Source: JADGRA01 sp035622755 (GTDB lineage Bacteria; Myxococcota; Myxococcia; Myxococcales; Myxococcaceae). From it: a DNA stretch of 21,788 nucleotides. A program made the position numbers and the translations under genes. Below, one piece after another: positions 6,901-14,869 of the stretch (the first letter of the stretch is position 1; each line of letters begins with the position of its first letter). The notes below the pieces were generated by a model. It made no database searches. It saw nothing but the letters and a program-made list of their open reading frames with translations, and had not been told where the DNA came from. The DNA is taken from NCBI GenBank assembly GCA_035622755.1, contig DASPUU010000201.1, positions 1-21,788 of the forward strand, written 5' to 3'.

Positions 6901-9900
6901 CTCGCCGGGCAGATCCTCGAGACCCTGGCCGAGCTCGAGCTGGAGCAGGGAAACCGGCCCGGGGCGGCGCAGCTCCTGGCACGCCAGGCGGAGAGCGCCG
7001 GCGAGCCCCGGACCGCGGCCCGGCTCTTCCTCCGCGCGGCGGAGGTCAGCCCGGACGAAGGCCGCCAGCTGGCCTGGCTCGACGCCGCCCTGAAGCTCGA
7101 CCCGGACCTCATCGGCGCGCGCGCCCGCCGGGCCACCCTTCGCCGGGCGGCGCATCCGGCCGAGGCGCTCCAGGATTTCGAGACCGCTCTGGCGCTGGCG
7201 CGTTCCGAGCCCTCCCGGCTCCCCCCGGCCGAGCGGGCCCGCCTCCTGCGCGGCGCGGCCATCGCCGCCTCCGCCTCCGGGGCGCCGGAGCAGGCTCGCC
7301 GCCACCTGGCCGCCTACGTCGCTCTCGTGCCGGAGGACGTTGCCGCCCAGCTGGAGCTGGCCGCGCTGCACCGCCAGGCGGGGGCGCTGGAGGCGCTCCA
7401 GTCCCTGCTCAGCGCGCTCTGGTCTCGCCTCACTGGGGCGGAGGCGGAGAAGGTGGCCCGTGAGCTGGTGGCGCTGAGCGTCGAGATGGGCCGCCCGACG
7501 GATGCGATGCCCGTCCTCCGCCACCTCCTCGCCCGGGACGCGCGCGACGCCTGGGCGGCCGAGGCCTTGCTCGGGCTCCTGGCCGCGACTCCCGGGGCGG
7601 AGGAGGAGGTGCTGGCCCTGCGCACCACCCTGGCCGCCGCCACGGTGGGGTCGGTGCGCGGCGGACACCTGGTCGAGCGAGCCCGCTTGCTCCGTACCCT
7701 CGGGCGGACCAGCGAGGCCCGTGCCGATCTCATGGCCGCGGCCAGGGAGGCGGCCGACCCCGGGACACTGTGGCGCGAGGTGGCGGAGCTGGCACGGTCG
7801 GACGGCGATGCCCAGGCCGAGCTGGCTGCCTGGCGTTCGGCGGCGGCGTCGGCCCCCGGTCTCCGCCAGGAGGCGGCGCCGCGCATCCTGCATCTCGCCC
7901 GGGCGCTCCTCGCCCAGGGGTCGGCCCTCGAGGCCCGGGCGGCGTTCGCCGAGGCCGCCTCCACCGCGGTCGTCGACGCCCTGGCGAGCGAGGCCCAGCT
8001 CGGGGTTGCCGAGGCGTCGGTGGCCGCCGGCGACGTCGACGGCGCTCTCCAGTCGCTGCTCCGCGCCGCCGACCAGGGCCCGACGGGGCTGCGCGTCCAG
8101 GCACTCCTGCGTCGCGCCGAGCTCGCCGAGGGCCGGGGCGACGCCCGGGTCGCCGCCGAGAGCCTGGAGCGCGCGCTGGCGCTCGATCCGGCCAACGCCG
8201 GCGCCTCGAGCCGCCTCCAGGCACTGCTCGAGCGCGGCGGAGACTGGGCGGGGGTGGCCGAGCTCTTGGCGGCGCGCGCCTCGCACGCACCGAAGGGGGA
8301 GTCGGCCCACCTCCACGCCGAGCTCGGCGCGCTCTACCTCGACCGGCTCGGCCTGGAGGGACCGGCCGAGGCCGCCCTGCGGCGCGCGGCACAGCTCGAT
8401 CCATCCGCCGCCGATGTGCGCCGGCAGCTGCTGCGCCTCCTCGTCGCCCGGGGAGCCTGGGAAGAGGCCGCCGAGACCGCCCGGCAGGCGGCGCGGCTCT
8501 TGCCGCCGGCCGAGGGCGCCGGCCTCCTTCGCGAGGCGGCCGCGGCCTGCGCCCGCGCCGATGCCCAGGCCGAGGCCCTGGCCCTGCGGCGGCGCGCCGA
8601 GGAGCTCAGCCCGGCCGCCGGCGAGGAGCTGCGCACCCTGGCCTTCGACCTCTACCGCGCCGGGGCCCGAGCCGAGGCGCTTCCCCTCTTCGCCAAGGCG
8701 GCGGCCACGGCCACCTTCGAGGACGCTCCGGACCGCGACGAGGAGCTGCTCCTGGCCTACGCCGACCTGCTCGCCGCCTCGGGCGACGAGAGGGCCGCGG
8801 TGGAGACGCTGCGCGGGCTGTTGCGCGAGCGGCCGCTCAGCACCGCGGCGGTGGAGCGGCTGGCGGATCTCATCGCCCGGGAAAATCCGCGAGAGTCCAT
8901 CGCCCTCCTCGCCAGCTCGCTCGAGGGCCGGGCCCCGAGCCTCCAGGTGGGCGAGATGTTCCTGGCGCTCGGCCGGCGCGCCCGGGCCGAGCTGGCCGAT
9001 GACGACCTCGCCCTCCGCCTCTTCGAGCGGGCCGCCCGGGCCATGCCCGACCCGGTCGGCGCCCGCCGCGTCCAGGCCGAACTCCTGCGCGACACCGGGC
9101 GCAACACCGAGCTGGTCGTCGCGCTCCGCGCGCTGGCCACCGAGTCTGCCGAGGCGGGCGACGTGACCGGAGCGCTGGTGGCCCTGGAAGAGCTGGCCGA
9201 CGTCTCCGCGTCGCTCGAGCGGACCGACGAGGCCCTGGGCGCGCTGGATTCGCTCCGGGAGCGGGCGCGGGCCGTCGGGGATGCGCCCCGCGCCGCGCGC
9301 GCGGAGCTCCGTCGCGCGGAGCTCCTGCTTCACCGGGGAGACCGGGCCGCCGCGGAGGCCGCGCTGGCCCGCAGCTTCGAGCTCCATCCGGCGCTGGCCA
9401 CCGCCGAGCGCGCCGCGGAGCTGGCCGCGCGCCGCGAGGATTGGCGCGGCCAGGCGGCCTGGCTGGAGCGCGGCGTCCCGCTCCACCCCACGCCGGGAGC
9501 CCGCGCCGACGCGCGGCTGTCGGCGGCCGAGCTCCTCCTCGGGCCGCTCGAGGATGCCACCCGGGCGGAGGCGCTCCTCCGCGAGGCGCTCATCGAGGTG
9601 CCCGGCCATCCGCCGGCCGAGGCCCGGCTGGTGCGCCTGCTCGAGGGCTCGGGACGGCTCGCCGAGCTCGCCTCCTATTACGCCGGCTCGGCCCGAGGTC
9701 TCCGCGATCCGGAGGCGCGGGCCCGCGCCCTTCGCGCCGCCGCCCGTATCCACCGGGAGCGCCTCGGTGACGTCGGGGCGGCGGTGGACGCGCTGGCCGC
9801 CGCCCACGCGCTCCGGCCCGGCGACCTCTCGCTGACCGCGGAGCTGGCCGACCTTCTCTCCGAGGCCGGCCGCCCGGCGGACGCCGCGCCCTACGACGCC

Positions 9901-12900
9901 CAGCTCCTCCGCGCCGATCCCTTCCGGAATCCGTCCGCCGAGCGGCACCTGGCCTGGCTCGCCTCCACCGGTGACTTCCGCGCCGCCGCCGCCCTCCATC
10001 TGGCCAGGGCCGACCGGCAGGTGAGCACCGAGGCCGCCCAGAGCCATCTCCAGGCCGCCCGCGCCTTCCGCGCCGCCGGCCTCGAGGCCGACGCCCTGGC
10101 CGCCGAGGACCGGGCGTTCGTGCATGCCCCGGACTCCGACGTGGCGTTCGCCGCCCGCCGTGCGCGCGTCGCCGGCGACGTGCGCGCCCTGGCCGACCTG
10201 CTCGTCCAGCGCTCGCGGGCCGTGGCCTCGGAGGCGCCCGCGCTGCTCGCCGAGGCGGCCGGGCTGCTCACCGGCGCCGGGGAGCCGCTCCGGGCGGCCG
10301 AGGTCTGGGATGCCCTGCTGCGGGTGCGGCCCGACGACGTCGGCGCCCTGCTCGCCCGGGCAGATCTGGCCGCCGAGGCGGGTGGACCCCAGGCCGCGCA
10401 GCCCTACGACCGCCGGGTCCTCGCCGCCGGGAGGGACACGCTGAGCACCGAGCAGGTCCTGCGCATCAAGCTTCGGCTCGGCCACGCCTCGCTCGGCTCG
10501 GGCGCGCTCCAGGACGCCGGCGAGATGCTCGAGTCGGTGGTGACCGCCGACCCGGACGGTGAACGCGGGCGGCAGGCGCTCTCGCTCCTCGCCGAGGTCT
10601 ATGCCCGGCGGCAGGATTCCCCCGGGGCCTTCCGCACCGCGCTCCGGCTCGCGCGGGCCGCCGGCCCGGAGGAGGCGGAGGCCCTCTACCGGCGGGCGGC
10701 CGGGCTCCTCGAGGACCCGGTGGAGGCGCTCGAGGCCCTCCTACCCCTGGCCGAGCTCCGCCCCGCCGAGGCCGCGGTGGTCGACCGCGCGCTCGCCGGG
10801 CTCCGCTCCGCCGGAAGGCACGAGGAGCTGGAGTCCCTCCTCGAGCGGGCGGCCCGTGCGTCGGGAGGGAGCCGCGCCGCCACGCTGCTCCTCGAGGCGG
10901 CCGCCCTGGCCAGCCACCGCGGTGATGGCCAGCGCGAGCTCGCATCGCTCGAGGCCGCCGTCCGGGCCGAGCCCACCCACGTCGCGGCGCTCCGCGCGCT
11001 CGCGCAGCTCCACCGGGAGCGGGCCGATGCCCCGGCCCTCGCCCGCACCCTGGAGGCGCTCGTCCCCCAGCTCCCGGCCGACGGCGCCGGCGCCGCGCTT
11101 CGCGTCGAGGCGGCCCGGGCCCTCGGGGCGGGTGCCGCGCCGGACCGCCTGCGTGCGCTCCTCCAGCCGGTGGTCGACGCCGGGCCATCGCCGGCCTACT
11201 CCGAGGCCCTCGAGCTGCTCGAGCCCCTGCTCGCCGAGACCCCCCTCGCCCGGGCCGCGGCGCTGGCCGCCCGCGCCGAGCTGCAGCCGCCCGGGCCGCG
11301 CGCCGCCCTGCTCCTCGAGGCGGCTCAGCTGGCCCGGGCCGCCGGCGACGGCGAGCGGGCCGCGTCCTACGCCCGCGCCTCGGTCGCCGCCGAGCCCACC
11401 CGAGCCTCGCTCGTCCTCCTCGCCGCCGTGATGCGCGAGGCGGGCGACATGGCCAGCGCCGCGGCGGCCCTCGGGCATGCCGCGCAGAGGGCCACGGAGG
11501 CCGAGCGACCGTCGCTGCTGCTCGAGGCCGCCGACGCCTGGGAGGGGGCCGGTGACGCCGGGGAGGCCCGGGCCCTGCTCGAGACCCTGGCCGAGACCTC
11601 GCCGGAGACCCTCTCCCCCCTCGAGTGGGCCAATCGGCTGGTGCGGGTCGGCGCCACCGAGGCGGCCGTGCGGCGCGGGTACGCGCCCCTGCTCGCCCAC
11701 GGGGCCCACGCTCAGGCCCTGGCCGTGGCCGAGGCGCTCGGGGACGACGTCCGCGTGCGCGAGGCCCTCTGGGCAGCGGTGGCCGCGTCCCCGGAGCAGG
11801 AGGCGGTCCGCCGCCTGGCCGCGCTGGTGCTCAGGGATGGGACCGCCGACGAGCGCCTGCGTGCCGCGCGGCTCTGCGAGGCCGTGCGCGCCCCGGAGCT
11901 GGCCTCGGCGCTCGACCGGGCGGTGCTCCTCGCTCCTCCCGCGCCGGAGCCGGGCACCGACGGAGCGCTCCGCGTGGAGGCCCTGGCCCGCCTGGTCGCG
12001 CTCGGCGAGGGCGATGCCGTCCTGTGGGAGGTCCTGGAGCAGCTCGACGCCTCAGCTCCCGAGGCGCTGGTGGATGCGCTGGCCTCTTATGCCCGCGCCC
12101 GCCGGGGAAGCGAGCGCGAGCGGGCCCTGCGCAGCCTGGCCGAGCGCGTCCCGGCCCGCTCGGCCCCGCTCTGGGAGGAGATCACCCGGAGGGCCCGGGA
12201 CGAGAATCGCCTCGAGGACGCCCTCTCGGCCCTCTCCGCCTGGGTCGAGGCCACCGCCGAGCCCGGCCGGCGCGCCGGGATCCGGACGCAGCTCGGCGAC
12301 CTCGCCCTCGAGCTCCGCCAGCCGGACCGGGCGCGGGCCGCCTTCGGCGAGGCGATGGCCGAGGACCCGGCCTCGACCGCTCCGGTGGAGAGGCTCCTGC
12401 GGCTCACCCCGGCCGAGTCCGACCCGGGCCGCTTCGTCGAGCTCGCCGAGCGCCTGGTCGCGCTCGCCGGTCCGGGCGCGCTCGCCGACCTTCGGCCGGC
12501 GCTGGCCTCGGCCTATGCGCGGCTGGGGCGCTCCGAGGACGCGTACCGGATGCTGGGCGAGCTTCCCGAGACCTCCGCCCTCCTGGCCGAGAGGGCGGCG
12601 CTGGCCGAGGAGCTCGGGCGCTCCGACGAGGCCTTCGCCCTGCGCGAGCAGCTGGTCCAGTCGCCCGCGGAGCGAGCCGCCCTGGGCCTCGAGGCAGCGC
12701 GCGCCGGCCTCCTCGAGCGGGCCGCCCAGCTCATCGCCGGAACCGAAGGCGAGCTGACCCACGAAGCGCGCCGGGAGGTCGCCGAGCGCCTGGCACCGTC
12801 GGACGCCGGCGCCAGCATCGCCGCCGGGTTGTGGCCGGCCCTCCTCCTCGAGGGCTGGCTCGACGTCACCGGCTGGTCAGCCTACGCGGAGGCGCTGCGG

Positions 12901-13491
12901 CGCACCGGCCGCGCCGAGGCGGCCGTGCGCGCCGAGGCCTTCGCCCTGGCTGCCTCCGGCGAGCTCCCGCTCTCCGAGCTTCCGCGCTCGGTGGCTCCGG
13001 TGGCGCGTCCGCGCGCCGTGCGGACCACCCCCCTGCCCCAGGGAGCGATGGCGGTGGAGGCCGCCAGCATGCCCCAGCTGCACGCCGCCCTGGGGCAGGC
13101 CCTCGCCGCGCTCGGTGCGCCCGAGGTGGTCGTCTACCTCGACCCGGTCGGCGGACCCGAGGCCTGGATGGCTGGCCCGGAGACGCTCGTCCTCGGAGCG
13201 GGAGGCCTCAGCTACTTCGGCGCGGCCGAGTTGACCTTCCTCGCCGCGCTCGCCCTCCTTCTCGGGGAGGCCGGCGTGGGCCTGGCGCTGCCCGGACCGC
13301 TGGATGCGGTGGCCCAGGTGGCGGCGGCTGCCTTCACCGCGGTCCCGGCGCCGCTGGCCGCGGCCCGCGTGCTGCTCCTCCTCGAGCCCGCGGCCCGCGG
13401 GTCGGACGTGGAGGGACTGGACGTGGCCGCCATCCTGGCGGCCAGCCCCGCCTTCCGGGCCGTCGTCCAGCGCGCCGTGGCGCTCGTGTAG
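3967..13491 (+). CDS. Giant tetratricopeptide-repeat protein (about 3,174 aa)
   Basis: One uninterrupted frame encodes about 3,174 residues (roughly 330 kDa, estimated). I start at ATG 3967 (MAGEEKREPE); GTG 3910 would add 19 residues but lies within the putative promoter. There is no signal peptide or clear membrane segment, so it is probably cytoplasmic. Residues about 20-225 are beta-rich (GVRITDFGLQIPDVSFPFNV, then alternating strands) and vaguely recall lipid-binding DUF2993/TULIP-type domains. From about 244 to 3,000 runs an Ala/Leu/Arg/Glu-rich helical array of TPR-like units, for example around residue 449 (LSPDHPGALEHLGELCHRAG) and residue 1403 (ALALDPANAGASSRLQALLE), many carrying the D-P-x-N/D-x-x-A signature between helices. 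Residues about 3,012-3,174 form a separate domain around APEVVVYLDP. Such solenoids scaffold protein complexes; the partner is unknown. The divergent kinase is a candidate regulator (inference). Confidence 0.9.
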   Translation: MAGEEKREPEVGRAAAPELRLLDRRAFVAFPPLEVAPGVRITDFGLQIPDVSFPFNVSGGALRYQKKTLQFGFLEVTLDAERIRRAVQDVAAAALELEEVQLTFRTGYLEGQARLRGPAGAPATFKVAFDADGERLGVYLYDVRLYGFSPTPAAMVPLLLARAAQSARLLPEVELRGTTGFSARVLPPLVQVAAVTRGFRVPSLDGARLTGLDVSPVALRLRFASAGLPSPALLDEELLFTLEGARAFADAEALLAAGKLKDARDAYLRGAEPQDAHPFALERLLGLLVADPGAHELALDVAETVSRRRPTSAAPQWVEAVVRERRGEAARAAERWLALCNLARKRGEDAPAAAAAQAAARVAEGQAPQMAMRALHELLGLRPDHLPSLRSLARAADAAADRAGAIRAYRRISALSRDPAEAAEAHVQLARLTVLAEEDVAGARLHCEAALRLSPDHPGALEHLGELCHRAGDHLRALKALDRLRDVALGRHDLAQVGRANLLAGRVWEVGLQNLDNALLRYREAVALLPADPEALVAAAHAAEGLGRVSEAITGYLQGIELAGRDPQAAPVRAAAHRAHRALATLERSRLGDAGQARAHLESALELAPDDTEVLLELVPLYRAQGDAARLAAALERAAPLLPAAPARAAALAEAGELQRVRLDNPVLAEALLSRALEADPANRAALEGMLAIAEQRRDGPLLCRCLQALAAQARDPAERGRLLRRLAVAARDLAGDLALAAEALAEVLRLEPDDLSALGELCGLQRRRADMPGLAAALEQRARVAEANHDLRLAVAALRELAQVLEARLGRVGEALVALEKAARLQPEPAVLLELADLSLRCERPEHARRALEDVLATLPRTAPPETLAEVHAKLGRACELLGDAVGAAAHYAQALPRRPADDALAERLEAIYEKLGQSRELAELWAARAQLLRSTGRPEAAAPLLFKSARALLLAGHREAAHEKLYAALELQREGPLAGQILETLAELELEQGNRPGAAQLLARQAESAGEPRTAARLFLRAAEVSPDEGRQLAWLDAALKLDPDLIGARARRATLRRAAHPAEALQDFETALALARSEPSRLPPAERARLLRGAAIAASASGAPEQARRHLAAYVALVPEDVAAQLELAALHRQAGALEALQSLLSALWSRLTGAEAEKVARELVALSVEMGRPTDAMPVLRHLLARDARDAWAAEALLGLLAATPGAEEEVLALRTTLAAATVGSVRGGHLVERARLLRTLGRTSEARADLMAAAREAADPGTLWREVAELARSDGDAQAELAAWRSAAASAPGLRQEAAPRILHLARALLAQGSALEARAAFAEAASTAVVDALASEAQLGVAEASVAAGDVDGALQSLLRAADQGPTGLRVQALLRRAELAEGRGDARVAAESLERALALDPANAGASSRLQALLERGGDWAGVAELLAARASHAPKGESAHLHAELGALYLDRLGLEGPAEAALRRAAQLDPSAADVRRQLLRLLVARGAWEEAAETARQAARLLPPAEGAGLLREAAAACARADAQAEALALRRRAEELSPAAGEELRTLAFDLYRAGARAEALPLFAKAAATATFEDAPDRDEELLLAYADLLAASGDERAAVETLRGLLRERPLSTAAVERLADLIARENPRESIALLASSLEGRAPSLQVGEMFLALGRRARAELADDDLALRLFERAARAMPDPVGARRVQAELLRDTGRNTELVVALRALATESAEAGDVTGALVALEELADVSASLERTDEALGALDSLRERARAVGDAPRAARAELRRAELLLHRGDRAAAEAALARSFELHPALATAERAAELAARREDWRGQAAWLERGVPLHPTPGARADARLSAAELLLGPLEDATRAEALLREALIEVPGHPPAEARLVRLLEGSGRLAELASYYAGSARGLRDPEARARALRAAARIHRERLGDVGAAVDALAAAHALRPGDLSLTAELADLLSEAGRPADAAPYDAQLLRADPFRNPSAERHLAWLASTGDFRAAAALHLARADRQVSTEAAQSHLQAARAFRAAGLEADALAAEDRAFVHAPDSDVAFAARRARVAGDVRALADLLVQRSRAVASEAPALLAEAAGLLTGAGEPLRAAEVWDALLRVRPDDVGALLARADLAAEAGGPQAAQPYDRRVLAAGRDTLSTEQVLRIKLRLGHASLGSGALQDAGEMLESVVTADPDGERGRQALSLLAEVYARRQDSPGAFRTALRLARAAGPEEAEALYRRAAGLLEDPVEALEALLPLAELRPAEAAVVDRALAGLRSAGRHEELESLLERAARASGGSRAATLLLEAAALASHRGDGQRELASLEAAVRAEPTHVAALRALAQLHRERADAPALARTLEALVPQLPADGAGAALRVEAARALGAGAAPDRLRALLQPVVDAGPSPAYSEALELLEPLLAETPLARAAALAARAELQPPGPRAALLLEAAQLARAAGDGERAASYARASVAAEPTRASLVLLAAVMREAGDMASAAAALGHAAQRATEAERPSLLLEAADAWEGAGDAGEARALLETLAETSPETLSPLEWANRLVRVGATEAAVRRGYAPLLAHGAHAQALAVAEALGDDVRVREALWAAVAASPEQEAVRRLAALVLRDGTADERLRAARLCEAVRAPELASALDRAVLLAPPAPEPGTDGALRVEALARLVALGEGDAVLWEVLEQLDASAPEALVDALASYARARRGSERERALRSLAERVPARSAPLWEEITRRARDENRLEDALSALSAWVEATAEPGRRAGIRTQLGDLALELRQPDRARAAFGEAMAEDPASTAPVERLLRLTPAESDPGRFVELAERLVALAGPGALADLRPALASAYARLGRSEDAYRMLGELPETSALLAERAALAEELGRSDEAFALREQLVQSPAERAALGLEAARAGLLERAAQLIAGTEGELTHEARREVAERLAPSDAGASIAAGLWPALLLEGWLDVTGWSAYAEALRRTGRAEAAVRAEAFALAASGELPLSELPRSVAPVARPRAVRTTPLPQGAMAVEAASMPQLHAALGQALAALGAPEVVVYLDPVGGPEAWMAGPETLVLGAGGLSYFGAAELTFLAALALLLGEAGVGLALPGPLDAVAQVAAAAFTAVPAPLAAARVLLLLEPAARGSDVEGLDVAAILAASPAFRAVVQRAVALV

Positions 13492-13514
13492 AGTCCCGAG
13501 GCGACTCCGCTCCG

Positions 13515-14186
13515 ATGTCTCGCTCCCTGCTCGCCGTCCCCGTCGTCCTCGGACTGTCCGCGGTTGCCGCCTGCACGTCGGGCATCCAGTACCCGGGGCA
13601 GCTGGTGGGGAGCTTCGACACCGCGCTCGTCGGCCAGAGCAACTCCTGCCTCGATTTCGCCAACCTGCCCGGCTTCTGCCTCGACGGTGGGGTCGGCCCC
13701 TGCGGCGACGCCGGTTACCCGGACGCCGGCGCCACCGTGCTCGTCGTCTCCACCGAGCCTGACGGCGGCTACGGCTTCATCAGCTACCAGTCCGGCGCCC
13801 AGAGCGCGACCTCGGTGGGCACCTTCGACGGGCAGACGGTGACCACCGTCGCCTCGGCCAATCGCCTCTTCGTCCGAAACGACCAGCCGCCCGCCGATGC
13901 CGGCTGCGTGGCCGTGGTGACGGAGACCATCGAGCTGCGCATCTACGCCGACCTGGACGGGGGATGCGACGGTGGGATTCCCGACGGCCCTCCGCCCATC
14001 GACATCCAGGGCACCTGGCAGACACAAGACAGCCCGGCCTGTGGAGTGCTCGTCGACCAGGTGTTCCCGGATCCGACTCTGTGCTGCGCCGATCCCCTCC
14101 AGGACGGCGGCTGCAACGTGCCCATCCCGCCGCCCTGCTCCGTCAGCTTCGGCCTCACCGGCCAGGGCCGGGCCTCACCGCCGTGA
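13515..14186 (+). CDS. Cys-rich lipoprotein of unknown function
   Basis: A 223-residue exported lipoprotein. Its signal peptide is followed by the lipobox VAAC, with the lipidated Cys at residue 20 (MSRSLLAVPVVLGLSAVAAC). The mature part is rich in Gly, Asp, Pro and Cys, with repeated PDAG, DGG and CDGG motifs like those in many secreted myxobacterial proteins, and with Cys clusters near the end (TLCCADP, CNVPIPPPC) suggesting disulfides. It contains IQGTWQTQDS late in the chain, as in beta-barrel or lipocalin-like folds, but no family is assigned. The ATG at 13515 is chosen for its signal peptide; GAGG about 12 bases upstream may be the ribosome-binding site. It begins 23 bases after the giant gene and ends in a GTGA overlap with queC, so it is probably in the same transcript. 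Confidence 0.88.
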   Translation: MSRSLLAVPVVLGLSAVAACTSGIQYPGQLVGSFDTALVGQSNSCLDFANLPGFCLDGGVGPCGDAGYPDAGATVLVVSTEPDGGYGFISYQSGAQSATSVGTFDGQTVTTVASANRLFVRNDQPPADAGCVAVVTETIELRIYADLDGGCDGGIPDGPPPIDIQGTWQTQDSPACGVLVDQVFPDPTLCCADPLQDGGCNVPIPPPCSVSFGLTGQGRASPP

Positions 14187-14869
14187 AGCGGGCGGTGGTG
14201 CTGCTGTCTGGCGGCCTCGACTCGGCGACCTGCCTGGCCCTGGCTCGCTCCTCGGGCTTCGAGCCGGAATGCCTCCTCGTCCGGTATGGCCAGCGCCATC
14301 AGGTCGAGCTGGAGCGGGCCCGGGCGGTGGCCCGGTCGATGGGCGTGGGCGCCGTACGCGAGGTCACCGTCGACCTCAGGACCATCGGAGGCTCGGCGCT
14401 CACCGCCGACGTGCCGGTGCCCAAGGACCGGCCGGAATCAGAACGGGCCCGGGGCATCCCGGTCACCTACGTCCCGGCGCGCAACACGCTCCTTCTCGCG
14501 CTGGCGCTCGGCCTGGCCGAGGTGGTGGGCGCCCGGGACATCTTCATCGGCGTCAACGCCGTGGACTACAGCGGCTACCCGGACTGCCGGCCGGAATTCA
14601 TCCAGGCCTTCGAGGCGCTGGCCACGCTCGCGACTCGCGCCGGCGTCGAGGGCGAGCGCTTCCGCATCCACGCCCCACTCTCAGGGCTCTCCAAGGCGGA
14701 GATCATCCGCACCGGCGTGCGGCTCGGGGTGGACTACGCGCTCACCCACAGCTGCTACGACCCGGCCCCGGACGGCGGGGCCTGCGGCCGCTGCGACAGC
14801 TGCCTCATCCGGCGGCTGGGCTTCCAGGCGGCGGGCGTCCCGGACCCCACGCGGTACGCCGCCCGGTGA
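14183..14869 (+). CDS. queC: 7-cyano-7-deazaguanine synthase
   Basis: QueC converts 7-carboxy-7-deazaguanine to preQ0 using ATP and ammonia, a step towards queuosine in tRNA and other 7-deazaguanines. The 228-residue product shows the PP-loop ATP site SGGLDSAT (9-16), the conserved YVPARNT (96-102), and the zinc site with Cys191 and Cys201-G-R-Cys204-D-S-Cys207. Size and motifs match the family throughout. The GTG at 14183 starts exactly with MKRAVVLLSGG and overlaps the upstream lipoprotein stop (GTGA). Its own stop overlaps the next GTG the same way. No queD, queE, folE or queF is in the window, so the rest of the pathway must be elsewhere. The lipoprotein and peptidase neighbours have no known link to queuosine. 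Confidence 0.96.
   Translation: MKRAVVLLSGGLDSATCLALARSSGFEPECLLVRYGQRHQVELERARAVARSMGVGAVREVTVDLRTIGGSALTADVPVPKDRPESERARGIPVTYVPARNTLLLALALGLAEVVGARDIFIGVNAVDYSGYPDCRPEFIQAFEALATLATRAGVEGERFRIHAPLSGLSKAEIIRTGVRLGVDYALTHSCYDPAPDGGACGRCDSCLIRRLGFQAAGVPDPTRYAAR

Noticed and set aside
3913..10485. Antisense open frame of about 2,190 codons opposite the giant TPR gene
   Set aside because: It is a by-product of extreme GC content and Ala/Leu/Arg/Glu codon use: the complement rarely yields stops. Its translation is low-complexity Gly/Arg/Leu with no domain, while the + strand shows coherent TPR units.
11625..13514. Upstream extension of the lipoprotein frame, open for about 1.9 kb
   Set aside because: The extension is an Arg/Gly/Ala-rich shadow of the giant gene; the real start is the ATG with a lipoprotein signal at 13515.
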